Source of the DNA: Streptomyces caeruleatus
GTDB taxonomy: Bacteria > Actinomycetota > Actinomycetes > Streptomycetales > Streptomycetaceae
Reading direction: 5' to 3'
NCBI RefSeq assembly: GCF_001514235.1
Contig: NZ_KQ948925.1
Span: 621,469 to 685,468, forward strand
Length of the DNA stretch: 64,000 bases
A program made the position numbers and the translations under genes. Positions 7,500 through 15,990 of the stretch are shown here, in pieces. Position 1 is the first letter of the stretch. The number at the start of each line of letters is the position of its first letter. The notes beneath the pieces are model-generated. The model saw nothing but the letters and a program-made list of their open reading frames with translations. It made no database searches and was not told the DNA's origin.

Positions 7500-9194
7500 G
7501 TGACTTCCCACGGTCATTCCGCCGATGTGCGGGAGAACTCCCCCGGCCCGGCCTCGCCGGAACAGCGGGTACGCGAATTGCTCGCGCTCTTCGATTCTCC
7601 GGACGCCAGCGCCGCGGAATTGCTGTGCGACCGCCATCCCGAGGATGCGGTGGCCTTCACGATCGTGGACGCGGACCTGTCCGCCGAAGACCTCACGTAC
7701 GGACAGCTGCGCCGTGAGTCGGCCCGTTTCGCCGCCGCACTGGCGGATCTGGGTGTCGAGCCCGGGGACGCGGTCGCCACGCTGATGGGCAAGTCCGCCG
7801 ACCTGGTCGTGGCGCTGCTGGGCATCTGGCGGCGGGGCGCGGTGCATCTTCCGCTGTTCACAGCGTTCGCCCCGCCCGCGATCGCGCTCCGGCTCCGTGC
7901 CGGCCGTGCGAAGGTCGTCGTGGTCGACGCGGATCAGCACACCAAACTCGCGCCCGGCGAGGACATGCCGGCTGATCCACCCTGGCTGACCGTGGTCGCC
8001 GGTGACACGCCGGACGAAGGCGGCCTCTCCTTCGCCGGGCTGCTGGCCCACTACGCCGACGACGAGCCGCAGGGCCGCCCCGTCGCCATCGGCGGGGACG
8101 GTCCGCTGGTCCAGCTGTTCACCTCGGGCACGACGGGCGCGCCGAAGGGTGTCCCCGTACCGGTCAAGGCACTGGCGTCCTTCCAGGCGTACCTGGAGTT
8201 CGGCCTCGACGTACGCCCCGACGACGTGTTCTGGAACGCCGCCGATCCCGGGTGGGCGTACGGCCTGTACTACGCCATCCTCGGCCCGCTGGCCACCGGC
8301 ACCCGCAGTCTGCTGCTGCACGCCGGTTTCAGCCCGGCTCTCACCTGGCAGGTGCTGCGCACCTTCGGCGTCACCAACTTCGCGGCCGCGCCCACCGTCT
8401 ACCGCAGTCTCAAGGCCGCGCCCGACCCCGCTCCGGACGGCGTACGGCTGCGGCGTGCTTCCTCGGCCGGTGAGCCGCTCACCCCCGAGGTCGTCTCCTG
8501 GTCGCAGGAGGCTCTCGGCGTGGCGGTACGTGACCACTACGGGCAGACCGAGCACGGCATGGTGATCGTGGGCGGCTGGGCGGACGGCGTGCGGGTCCCG
8601 GTTCCGCCCGGTTCGATGGGCAGGCCGCTGCCCGGCTGGTCGGCCGAGGTGCTGTACGACGACCGGGACGAACCCGCGCCGCAGGGCACCCTCGGGCGCG
8701 TCGCGATCGACGTCACCGGCAGCCCGCTGCTGTGGTTCTCCGGGTACGTGGACGCGCCGGAGAAAACCGCCGAGCGCTTCAGGGCCGACGGCCGCTGGTA
8801 CCTCACCGGCGACGCGGGCGCCCGGGACGCCGACGGCAACTTCTTCTTCTCCGCGCGCGACGACGACGTGATCATCATGGCCGGGTACCGCATCGGCCCG
8901 TTCGACGTGGAGAGCGTGCTGGTGCAGCACGAAAGCGTCGTCGAGGCGGCCGTCGTCGGCGTGCCGGACACGCTGCGCGGCGAGGTGCTTGAGGCATACG
9001 TCGTGCTGCGTGACCCGGCGGTGGGCGACGCCGCCCTCGCCGAGGAGCTGCGGCACCTGGTCAAGCGCAAGTTCGCCGCGCACGCCTATCCCCGAACCGT
9101 GCACTTCACCGACCGACTGCCCAAGACGCCCAGCGGCAAGATTCAACGCTTCCTGCTCCGCGAGCAGCGCGCCCGGGAGATCCGGCAGTCCTGA
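7500..9194 (+). CDS. acyl-CoA synthetase (AMP-forming, acetyl/medium-chain type)
   Basis: ANL-superfamily ligase of 564 residues that would activate a carboxylic acid to its CoA thioester using ATP. The P-loop-like motif LFTSGTTGAPKGV lies near residue 206, the adenylate-binding YGQTEHG near 347, and TGD in WYLTGDAGARDADG near 436. The catalytic C-terminal lysine lies in KTPSGKIQRF near 545. Length and motifs resemble medium-chain acyl- or acetyl-CoA synthetase-like enzymes rather than FadD. The GTG start follows an AAGGAAG element. Downstream acyl-CoA dehydrogenase and SDR genes suggest the product enters a beta-oxidation-like route. Confidence 0.88.
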   Translation: MTSHGHSADVRENSPGPASPEQRVRELLALFDSPDASAAELLCDRHPEDAVAFTIVDADLSAEDLTYGQLRRESARFAAALADLGVEPGDAVATLMGKSADLVVALLGIWRRGAVHLPLFTAFAPPAIALRLRAGRAKVVVVDADQHTKLAPGEDMPADPPWLTVVAGDTPDEGGLSFAGLLAHYADDEPQGRPVAIGGDGPLVQLFTSGTTGAPKGVPVPVKALASFQAYLEFGLDVRPDDVFWNAADPGWAYGLYYAILGPLATGTRSLLLHAGFSPALTWQVLRTFGVTNFAAAPTVYRSLKAAPDPAPDGVRLRRASSAGEPLTPEVVSWSQEALGVAVRDHYGQTEHGMVIVGGWADGVRVPVPPGSMGRPLPGWSAEVLYDDRDEPAPQGTLGRVAIDVTGSPLLWFSGYVDAPEKTAERFRADGRWYLTGDAGARDADGNFFFSARDDDVIIMAGYRIGPFDVESVLVQHESVVEAAVVGVPDTLRGEVLEAYVVLRDPAVGDAALAEELRHLVKRKFAAHAYPRTVHFTDRLPKTPSGKIQRFLLREQRAREIRQS

Positions 9195-9259
9195 ACCGTC
9201 GTCCGACGGCACCCCCCACACACACTCCTCGCTCCGTCCGCTCACTGGAGGTTCGTCCC

Positions 9260-10456
9260 ATGTCCCGCGTACCCGTGTCCCGACTGCTGCCGACCGAGGA
9301 GGCGGCGGAGTTGCTGGAGTTGACGCGCGAGATCGCCGACGGAGCGCTGGCTCCGCGTGCCGCCGAGGACGAGGCCGCCGAGCGGTTCCCGCGCGACGTC
9401 TTCCGCACCCTGGGCCGCGCCGGGCTGCTCGGACTGCCGTTCCCGGAGGAGTGGGGTGGCGCCGGACTGTCGTACGAGGTCTACCTGCAGGTACTCGAGG
9501 AGATCTCGGCGCGCTGGGCGAGCGTCGGCATCGGCGTGAGCGTGCACGCGCTGTCCTGCTTCGCGCTGGCGAACCACGGCACGGACGACCAGCGGGAGCA
9601 GTGGCTGCCGGACATGCTCGGCGGGGAATTGCTGGGCGCGTACTGCCTGTCGGAGTCCCACGCGGGCTCCGACCCGGCCGCGATGCGCACCCGCGCCGAC
9701 CGCGACGGGGACGACTATGTCCTGCACGGCGAGAAGGCATGGACCACGCACGGCGGGCACGCCGACTTCTACACCGTCATGGCGCGCACCGGCGAGCACC
9801 GCAGCCAGGGAGTCTCCTGCTTCCTCGTGCCGGCTGACACGCCGAACCTGTCGGCCGATCCGCCGGAACGCAAGATGGGTCTGACCGCGCAGGCCACCGC
9901 GACCATGCGCTTCGACGGCGTCCGGGTCCCCGCCGAGCGCAGGATCGGCGCGGAGGGCCAGGGCCTGCCCATCGCGCTCGCCGGCCTCGACGCCGGGCGC
10001 CTGGGCATCGCCGCCGTCGCCGTCGGGCTGGCCCAGGGAGCGCTGGACGACGCCGTTGCCTATGCGAAGGAGCGGGAGGCGTTCGGGCGGCCGATCATCG
10101 ACCATCAAGGGCTGGCGTTCCTGCTCGCCGACATGGAGGCGGCCGTGGAATCCGCCCGGGCGACGCTGCTGTCGGCGGCGCGACGCAAGGACGCCGGACT
10201 GCCGTACGGCCGCCAGGCCAGCATCGCCAAGCTGGTCGCCACCGAGGCCACGATGCGGGTGACCACCGACGCCGTCCAGGTGTTCGGCGGCGCGGGCTAC
10301 ACCAGGGACTTCCCCGTGGAGCGGTACATGCGGGAGGCGAAGGTCATGCAGATCTTCGAAGGCACCAACCAGATCCAGCGCATGGTCATCAGCCGGGAAC
10401 TGGCCCGCGGCCGCCGCGGGCCCGCCGCCCACATCCTCGTCTCCGAAGGGAACTGA
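9260..10456 (+). CDS. acyl-CoA dehydrogenase
   Basis: FAD-dependent acyl-CoA dehydrogenase of 398 residues, full length for the family. The N-terminal helical domain is followed by the FAD/substrate region YCLSESHAGSDPAAM and the C-terminal bundle. The catalytic glutamate fits the E of QIFEGTNQIQRM near residue 366, the position used by short-chain and butyryl-CoA dehydrogenases. It would make the 2-enoyl-CoA and pass electrons to ETF. ATG at 9260 has GGAGG about 8 nt upstream. It lies 65 bp after the synthetase and 2 bp before the SDR, so the three genes are one transcript. Confidence 0.92.
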   Translation: MSRVPVSRLLPTEEAAELLELTREIADGALAPRAAEDEAAERFPRDVFRTLGRAGLLGLPFPEEWGGAGLSYEVYLQVLEEISARWASVGIGVSVHALSCFALANHGTDDQREQWLPDMLGGELLGAYCLSESHAGSDPAAMRTRADRDGDDYVLHGEKAWTTHGGHADFYTVMARTGEHRSQGVSCFLVPADTPNLSADPPERKMGLTAQATATMRFDGVRVPAERRIGAEGQGLPIALAGLDAGRLGIAAVAVGLAQGALDDAVAYAKEREAFGRPIIDHQGLAFLLADMEAAVESARATLLSAARRKDAGLPYGRQASIAKLVATEATMRVTTDAVQVFGGAGYTRDFPVERYMREAKVMQIFEGTNQIQRMVISRELARGRRGPAAHILVSEGN

Positions 10457-10458
10457 AC

Positions 10459-11229
10459 GTGAAGCTCACCGGAACCGCCGCCCTCGTCACCGGCGGCGCC
10501 AGCGGTCTCGGCCGCGCCACCGCCACCGAACTGCTGCGCGCCGGGGCTCACGTGGTGATCGCCGACCTGCCCTCCTCCCCCGGCAAGGCTGTCGCAGAGG
10601 AACTCGCCGCCATCGGGCCCACGGTGCGCTTCGTCCCCTGCGATGTGACCGACCCCGACGACGTACAGGCCGCGGTGGACGCCGCCGCCGAGCCCGCCCC
10701 GCTCCGTACGGCCGTGAGCTGCGCGGGCGTAGCGACACCCGGGCGCATGCTGTCGCGGGGCGGACCGCTCGCCCTGGACGACTTCGCCCGCGTGGTCCAC
10801 ATCAACCTGACCGGCACCTTCAACGTCTTCCGGCTCGCCGCCCACCGCATCTCCGAAACCGAGATCGTCGACGGCGAACGCGGGGTGCTCGTCGCCACGG
10901 CCTCGGTCGCCGCGTACGACGGACAGATCGGCCAGGCCGCTTACGCCGCCTCGAAGGCCGGCGTCGCCGGCCTCACCCTCCCCGCCGCCCGCGAACTGGC
11001 CCGGCACCAGATCCGGGTGGTCGCGATCGCGCCGGGCCTCTTCAACACGCCCCTGATGGCGGGACTCCCCCAGGATGCCCGTGACTCGCTCGGCCAACAG
11101 GTCCCCCACCCGGCCCGCCTCGGCGACCCGTCCGAGTTCGCGGCACTGGTCCGCCACATCACCGAGAACCCGATGCTGAACGGCGAGGTCATCCGCCTCG
11201 ACGGCGCGATCCGTATGGCGCCGCGGTAG
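10459..11229 (+). CDS. SDR family 3-hydroxyacyl-CoA dehydrogenase-like oxidoreductase
   Basis: Classical short-chain dehydrogenase of 256 residues. It has the nucleotide-binding TGGASGLGRA (residues 11-20), a DV/NLTG segment, and the catalytic Tyr-Lys pair in YAASKAG near 162-166. Overall it resembles type II 3-hydroxyacyl-CoA dehydrogenases (HSD17B10-like), including the early GTAALVTGG strand and the PGLFNTPLM loop. In this operon it likely oxidises the 3-hydroxyacyl-CoA intermediate. An enoyl-CoA hydratase and thiolase are not present, so those steps must be supplied from elsewhere. It starts 2 bp after the dehydrogenase stop. Confidence 0.88.
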   Translation: MKLTGTAALVTGGASGLGRATATELLRAGAHVVIADLPSSPGKAVAEELAAIGPTVRFVPCDVTDPDDVQAAVDAAAEPAPLRTAVSCAGVATPGRMLSRGGPLALDDFARVVHINLTGTFNVFRLAAHRISETEIVDGERGVLVATASVAAYDGQIGQAAYAASKAGVAGLTLPAARELARHQIRVVAIAPGLFNTPLMAGLPQDARDSLGQQVPHPARLGDPSEFAALVRHITENPMLNGEVIRLDGAIRMAPR

Positions 11230-11389
11230 CAGGACGGCGGAGATTTCCGCGTTCCCTGCTTGCGGGAGAGATCTGGTTCGGCGGCTCTTCCTCCCCATGG
11301 CTGACCGGCCCGTCGCACGATGGAGGCCGGAGGGTGACCCGCGCCGTGGCCGGTCGGTGCACTGGCCACGGCGTGTGCGCCAACCATGT

Positions 11390-11852
11390 CTTCCCGGGCG
11401 CGATGCCGTAGATGGGGCGGCAGGTCGCCCTTCACCCGAGGACCGTTCTGTACTTCGCATCCGACGAACCACCTACGCCACTGGAGCGACCGGTGGGTGG
11501 GCCACCCTCACGAGAAGTCGATCACTCCGGTCCACCGAGGCAGCCGACACCGACTTCACCGCACGGTTGATCGACGTCCATCCTGATCGACGGGCGATCA
11601 GCCTCTGCGACGGCATCGTCCGTATGCGTTACCGGGAGAGCCTTGCCCTGCCCGAGCCAGTGGTACCGGGGCGACGTATACGACGTGAGAACCGGCATGG
11701 CCGCCCCCGCGAATGTCTTCCTGCCAGATATCCGCATCAGAGTCGACATCTCCAGCAGCATTTACCCGCGCTACGAGCGCAACACCAATACAGGCGAAGA
11801 CATCGCGACCGAGTCGCTCGACGACGCTGTGGTTGCCACTAAACGCTGCTGA
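11390..11852 (+). pseudogene. CocE/NonD-family esterase, C-terminal remnant with frameshifts
   Basis: Three consecutive frames together rebuild the C-terminal jelly-roll region of a CocE/NonD-type hydrolase. One frame gives VLYFASDEPPTPLERPV, the next gives STEAADTDFTARLIDVHP and ISLCDGIVRMRYRESL, and the third gives VYDVRTGMAAPANVFLP and IRVDISSSIYPRYERNTNTG. Frame changes fall near 11500 and 11680. The alpha/beta-hydrolase catalytic part is missing. The family is an X-Pro dipeptidyl-peptidase or cocaine-esterase-like serine hydrolase. The gene is dead. Confidence 0.7.
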
Positions 11853-11949
11853 CCGGGCCTCGACACCCCAGCCGCATAATCCTGCCGATCGTCGCTTCGA
11901 CGCGACGGTGCCGCTCACGAAGAACGCCAATAGAAACGGAGGGGACATA

Positions 11950-12045
11950 CGGCGAACCACGACTGACTACCTCACCCAATTTCCCGATGTCGAAGGAGTG
12001 GAGATCGACTATCGGTTCGCGCCCGAGCACCCTCTCCGGCACACG
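11950..12045 (+). pseudogene. HSL-type alpha/beta hydrolase fragment (YRxAPEHP region)
   Basis: A short plus-strand frame reads FPDVEGVEIDYRFAPEHPL. The YRxAPEHPxPA block is a hallmark of hormone-sensitive-lipase (alpha/beta hydrolase fold-3) enzymes. Another fragment of the same family begins at 13933 with HPYPAPVEDVYDGLSWV, the segment that normally follows this one, so both may come from a single disrupted gene. Confidence 0.4.
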
Positions 12046-12165
12046 AGGCTCACCCTTTGTCCATGCCTCGCGTGCCCTGAATTTGCCCAGAGGGGCGTAG
12101 ACGAGCCCACCCCTCGTCGTCAGCCGCATCTCTCGAGCACAAGCACTGCGGGGCGGAGGTGCGAT
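12046..12165. other. Degraded spacer without a recognisable gene
   Basis: Short open frames exist in all directions but none carries a family motif or a ribosome binding site. It belongs to the decayed stretch between about 11230 and 15560. Confidence 0.3.
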
Positions 12166-12223
12166 CCACGCGCAGGTCGACGCGCAGGTCGACGCGCAGG
12201 TCCACGCGCAGGTCGACGCAGGT
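12166..12223 (+). repeat. 12-bp tandem repeat
   Basis: Four full copies of a 12-mer (CSACGCGCAGGT, where S alternates between G and C) plus a shortened fifth copy. Read in one plus frame it would encode repeated Arg-Ser-Thr-Arg, but no gene is supported here. Confidence 0.9.
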
Positions 12224-12599
12224 GCGCCTGAGATCCGGTTCTTCGAGGATCTCGACCCTTGGCGGTCATGGGTGCCCTCCGGTGCCAAATCGAGTTTCCA
12301 CCCGTTCACGATGGTGGACCCGAGGACGAATCGGTTCAAGCTAGACGTGCTGCCACCTGCTGGACGGCGCCGTGCTCCCCCGGATGACGACCTGGTCGGT
12401 ACGACGACATCGCGCTCTCGGGGCTTGCGCGGGTCGGCGCGCCCACGGTGCATCCCACAGGGCTGGTGCACGCAGACTCTCCGGCGATGCCGCCCCAGCA
12501 CCCGAGGCGTGCACCTGATGATCGTATGGACCAGGGCCCGCCCGATCGGCGGGGGGAGAGGCACCGGACGGGCCCTGGGGTTTGGGGTGGCTCGGGGCG

Positions 12600-12802
12600 G
12601 GCCTCAGGGGTGGACCACCTCGAACCCGACAGTCACGCGGCGGCCAGGCAGCAGCGTCTGGGGGGGTGAGCCGGAGGTCAGCTGTGATCGGCTCGCGAGC
12701 TCCCGCGAACTGTCCTGCGCCCTGGCCCGTCGCGAAGGCCAGGAGGACCGCTCGACCATGCTCGTCGTGGGCCATCCGCCCGCTGTAGAGCTCCTCGGAT
12801 GT
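12600..12802 (-). pseudogene. Possible glycoside hydrolase C-terminal fragment
   Basis: The minus strand reads EELYSGRMAHDEHGRAVLLA then ATGQGAGQFAGAREPITADL. In a second frame the tail continues RRVTVGFEVVHP to a stop. The LYxGRxxxDxxGRxxLLAF pattern resembles the C-terminal part of GH32/GH43-like secreted hydrolases of Streptomyces. The frame change near 12660 and lack of a start mark it as a remnant. The family assignment is weak. Confidence 0.3.
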
Positions 12803-12820
12803 CGCGGGTGCGGCCTGGGC

Positions 12821-13564
12821 GATGTACGCAACTCTGCTCCAGTATCCGGAGGCCGCCGATGCGGACGTGTCCTGCCTGCGCATGTGCATATCGGGCGGCG
12901 CCTCTCTGCCGGTCGAGGTTCTGCACGGCTTCGAACGACGCTTCGGCTGCGTGGTGCTGGAGGGATTCGGCATGTCCGAGACCAGTCCGGTGGTCACCTT
13001 CAACCACCCTCACCGGCCGCGCAAGGCCGGCTCCATCGGCACTCCCATCCGCGACGTCGAGGTGCGACTGCTCGACGATGACGGCCAGGACGTGGCACCG
13101 GGCGGGGTCGGCGAACTGGCCGTCCGCGGACCGAACCTGATGAAGGGTTACTGGAACCGTCCCGGGGACACCGCCGCGGCCATCCCCGACGGCTGGCTGC
13201 GGAGCGGCGATCTGGCCCGACAGGACGAGGAGGGCTACCTCTACATCGTCGACCGCAAGAGGACCTCGTCATCCGCGGCGGCTACAACGTCTACCCGCGC
13301 GAGATCGAGGAGGTCCTGCACGAGCATCCCGCCGTGGCCCTCGCTGCCGTCCTCGGCGTGCCCGACGAACGGCTGGGCGAGGAAGTGGCAGCGGCAATCG
13401 TCCTGCGCCCGGGATCCTCAGCCACAACCGATGAACTTCAGCGGTTCGTCAAGGAACGCGTGGCCTCCTACAAGTACCCGCGCCATGTGTGGCTGGTGGA
13501 TACGCTGCCGATGGGACCGAGCGGCAAGATCCTCAAGCGGAACATCTCGGCACCGGTCGCCTGA
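12821..13564 (+). pseudogene. acyl-CoA ligase (FadD-like) remnant, N-terminus lost and one frameshift
   Basis: C-terminal two-thirds of an ANL acyl-CoA ligase. The visible motifs are RMCISGGASLPVEVL, LEGFGMSETSPVV, SIGTPIRDVEVRL and [20 protein letters not shown]. At about 13260 one base is missing, in what was probably AAGAAGGAC, and the reading frame jumps. In the new frame it continues [19 protein letters not shown] and ends at the catalytic-lysine motif [11 protein letters not shown] with a normal stop. The N-terminal ATP-binding TSGTTG region is gone. The single-base lesion looks recent compared with the missing N-terminus. Confidence 0.82.
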
Positions 13565-13578
13565 CGGCCGTTCTTGGC

Positions 13579-13932
13579 GCTCGCGGTTGGAAGCCCAACC
13601 AGCAGAAGTACGCGACCGCCACGAGCATCGCGGGTCCCTGGACCGCCACGACCGACGTCGGTGACGACACCGCCTACGGTTCCCAGACCACGTTTGTGCT
13701 GCCCGTCCACGGCACTCAGGGCACCCCGTACTTGTACATGGGCGACCGCTGGGGCAACTCCATGGGCGGCACGGTCAACGACTCGCCGTACGTCTGGCTC
13801 CCGCTGACCTTCCCCACCAAGACCACGATGGACCTGCCGTGGTACCCGCATGTGGCCATCGACACCGTCGCAGGCACGATCAGCGGGGTGGGCGGCGGCC
13901 CCTACTACAAGCTGGTGGCCCGGCACAGTGGC
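13579..13932 (+). pseudogene. GH43-like glycosidase fragment reaching into a ricin-type linker
   Basis: The frame reads GWKPNQQKYATATSIAGPW, then TAYGSQTTFVLPV, YLYMGDRWGN and DSPYVWLPLTFPT, and ends GGGPYYKLVARHSG. This matches the end of the five-bladed catalytic domain of secreted GH43-type galactosidases, running into the first residues of a ricin-type lectin domain (ARHSGKCLDV in intact relatives). It is fused in frame at about 13932 to an esterase fragment. The N-terminal catalytic residues are missing. Confidence 0.6.
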
Positions 13933-14516
13933 AGGCACCCGTACCCCGCTCCGGTGGAGGACGTGTACGACGGCCTGTCCTGGGTGGCGGAGAACGCCAA
14001 GGAGATCGGCGGGGATCCGGAGCGGATCATCATTGCCGGCACCAGCGCGGGCGGCGGCCTGACAGCGGCGCTGGCCCTGCTGAGCCGCGACCGTAAGGGT
14101 CCCAGCCCGATCGGACAGATGCTGATGTGCCCCATGCTCGACGACCGCAACGACACGTTCTCCGCCCTCCAGATGGATGGGGTCAGCGTATGGGACCGCA
14201 CCTCCAACAAGGCCGGCTGGACGGCACTGCTCGGTGAGCGGCGCGGTCGTGACGACGTCCCCGGGGTCGCGGCGCCTGCCCGGGCAGAGGACCTGTCCGG
14301 GCTGCCCCGGCCTTCATCGACGTCGGTTCCGCGGAAACCTTCCGCGACGAGGCCGTCGCCTACGCTTCCCGCATCTGGCAGGTCGGTGGAGTCGCCGAAC
14401 TGCACGTATGGCCCGGCGGCTTCCACAAATTCGACGCCATGGCCCCCCAGGCCGCCATCTCACAGGCCACGGCGGCCGCACGCGTGACGTGGCTGCGCCG
14501 GCTGCTGGGTGAATGA
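13933..14516 (+). pseudogene. HSL-type esterase, C-terminal part with a frameshift
   Basis: This begins abruptly inside the family with HPYPAPVEDVYDGLSWV and carries the nucleophile elbow GTSAGGGLTAALAL. At about 14302 a base is missing from a C run. The correct continuation lies in another frame, reading AFIDVGSAETFRDEAVAYAS and then HVWPGGFHKFD, which supplies the Asp/Glu and His of the triad, and ends in TGA at 14514-14516. The oxyanion-hole HGGG half is absent. It overlaps the GTG of the next remnant by the sequence GTGAATGA, as in a former operon. Confidence 0.75.
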
Positions 14517-15005
14517 CCACCCCGACCCACCTGAGCGCCTGGACGCACTCGCCGGACGCCTGGCCGCCCTGGACCCGGACGCCGGGGCCGCCGTCCGGGC
14601 CATCGCCTACTTCGACCGACTGGCCGAAGCGAGGGCCGGCCTGGAGGCGCTGGTCCGCGGCGCCGCCGTACTAACCGGATACCCGGCCCGGCTGATCGAC
14701 ACGGCCCGGCGCGTCCACGTCCGCGTGGAGTCCGACGGGAAACGTCACGACACCGACTCCCCGCCGGACTCCTCCTGGCTGTGCCGGGAACTCGCACCGG
14801 ACACCTCGGCGGCCCTGTGGCTGGAGCGCCCCGGCCCGCCGAGCGTGGTCGACGCGGTGATCCTGGAGCGGGCATCCGGCATCCTCCGCCAGATTCTGGA
14901 CCGCACGCGCGGTCGCGCACCGCTCTCCGCCTCCGACGATCGGCACTGCTGGAGACGGTGCTCGACCCCACGGCCTGGGCAGAGGCTCGTATGCATGCGG
15001 CACGC

Positions 15006-15041
15006 GGTCTCGCTCTCGGTCTCGGTCTCGGTCTCGGTCTC
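15006..15041 (+). repeat. Hexamer tandem repeat GGTCTC
   Basis: Six consecutive hexamers: GGTCTC, GCTCTC, then four more GGTCTC. It lies inside the broken PucR-like regulator, where it reads as Val-Ser or Gly-Leu repeats depending on frame. Confidence 0.92.
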
Positions 15042-15195
15042 ACCGATGGCGACCCGACCGTACGCGTACGCGCCCTGGCCGTGCTGGGCGACGCCCCCGA
15101 ATCCTGCCCGTGCACCGCGGCGAGCGGCCGAAACAGGCGGATCTACCTGCCGGACGGGGCGGAATCGGGCCGGCTGTCCCTGTGCTCGACCTGTC

Positions 15196-15234
15196 GCAGT
15201 CCTGGGCCGCAGTCCTGGGCCGCAGTCCTGGGCC
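15196..15234 (+). repeat. 13-bp triplication
   Basis: Three exact tandem copies of GCAGTCCTGGGCC. Since 13 is not a multiple of 3, each gain or loss of a copy shifts the reading frame of the PucR-like remnant that contains it. Confidence 0.95.
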
Positions 15235-15555
15235 GCTGCCCGGACCGCGCTGCGGTTCACCGCCGAGGGAACGGCCGACGACCCGGGTGAACGCGTGATG
15301 TACGCCAACGATCTGGGCGACATCGTCCTCCTCGCGGACCTCGTCAGATCGGGCACCGGGCCTCCGCCCGACGCACGTGCGCTCGCCGCCGCCGCCAAGC
15401 TCAACATCCACCACTCCACACTGGAGACCCGACTCGCGCACGCCGAGGGACTCCTCGGCTGGCCGGTCCACACCCTCACAGGCCATCTGCGGCTACAACT
15501 GGCCCTCCTCACAAGACGATTGGCTCGTGGAGAGGACCGCCCCCTCCAGCCGTGA

Positions 15556-15990
15556 ACCGCCGACCCCGCGCAAGCACTACCGGCTCATCCACGGGACAAA
15601 ACACTTCCCATGACCAACGAGAGCCCGAAGAACCTGCCGGGACGAGCCGGCTCCGCTGAGTTCCCGGCACCGTGCTAACCCGAACAGAGACTCAGCCATA
15701 TATCAGCACGGGAGCGACGAAGACGGGCGATGACGTGGGCTTTTAGTCAGCACCAAACCAGCACGGGAGTCAGCACGACCTCGTCAAATCATCCCTAACT
15801 ACGCGTCCCGGACGACACGACTTTCGCTCCTCTGCGGGCCCCTCAGCCACTGCTCAACGGGCAGGCATGGTGGGCACATGCATAGCCGCACCCCGAACTA
15901 TGTTGTCCCGACACATGTGCGCCTGACCTGCGGGTTTCTACGGTATCCCGACACGTAACCGTCCCCACCGCACACGAGGAAGTGGCGCAC
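15556..15990. promoter_or_regulatory. Intergenic region upstream of the MHS permease with phased direct repeats
   Basis: No gene is seen. Two copies of TCCCGACAC begin at 15906 and 15946, exactly 40 bp apart, and the second lies about 37 bp before the permease ATG. They are candidate operator half-sites for the permease promoter. Further left, the element CAGCACGGGAG occurs twice (near 15703 and 15762). No -10/-35 pair can be fixed with confidence. Confidence 0.4.

Larger units (their letters stand above)
14509..15555 (+). pseudogene. PucR/CdaR-like regulator broken by frame changes and repeats
   Basis: The N-terminal part (to about 14916) and the C-terminal part (from about 15240) share one frame. 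The C-terminus contains a PucR-type HTH_30-like segment (KLNIHHSTLETRLAHAEGLL). The middle makes sense only by switching frames: LLETVLDPTAWAEARMHAAR and VRVRALAVLGDAPESCP lie in a second frame and the next stretch in a third. The middle also contains a hexamer array and a 13-bp triplication. The uninterrupted 348-codon frame is therefore misleading, and the protein is probably non-functional, unless the wrong-frame middle happens to be tolerated. It lies directly after an esterase it may once have regulated. Confidence 0.6.

Noticed and set aside
7242..9740. 832-codon minus-strand frame across the acyl-CoA synthetase and dehydrogenase genes
   Set aside because: It covers two well-supported plus-strand genes and reads as low-complexity Arg/Gly/Val-rich sequence.
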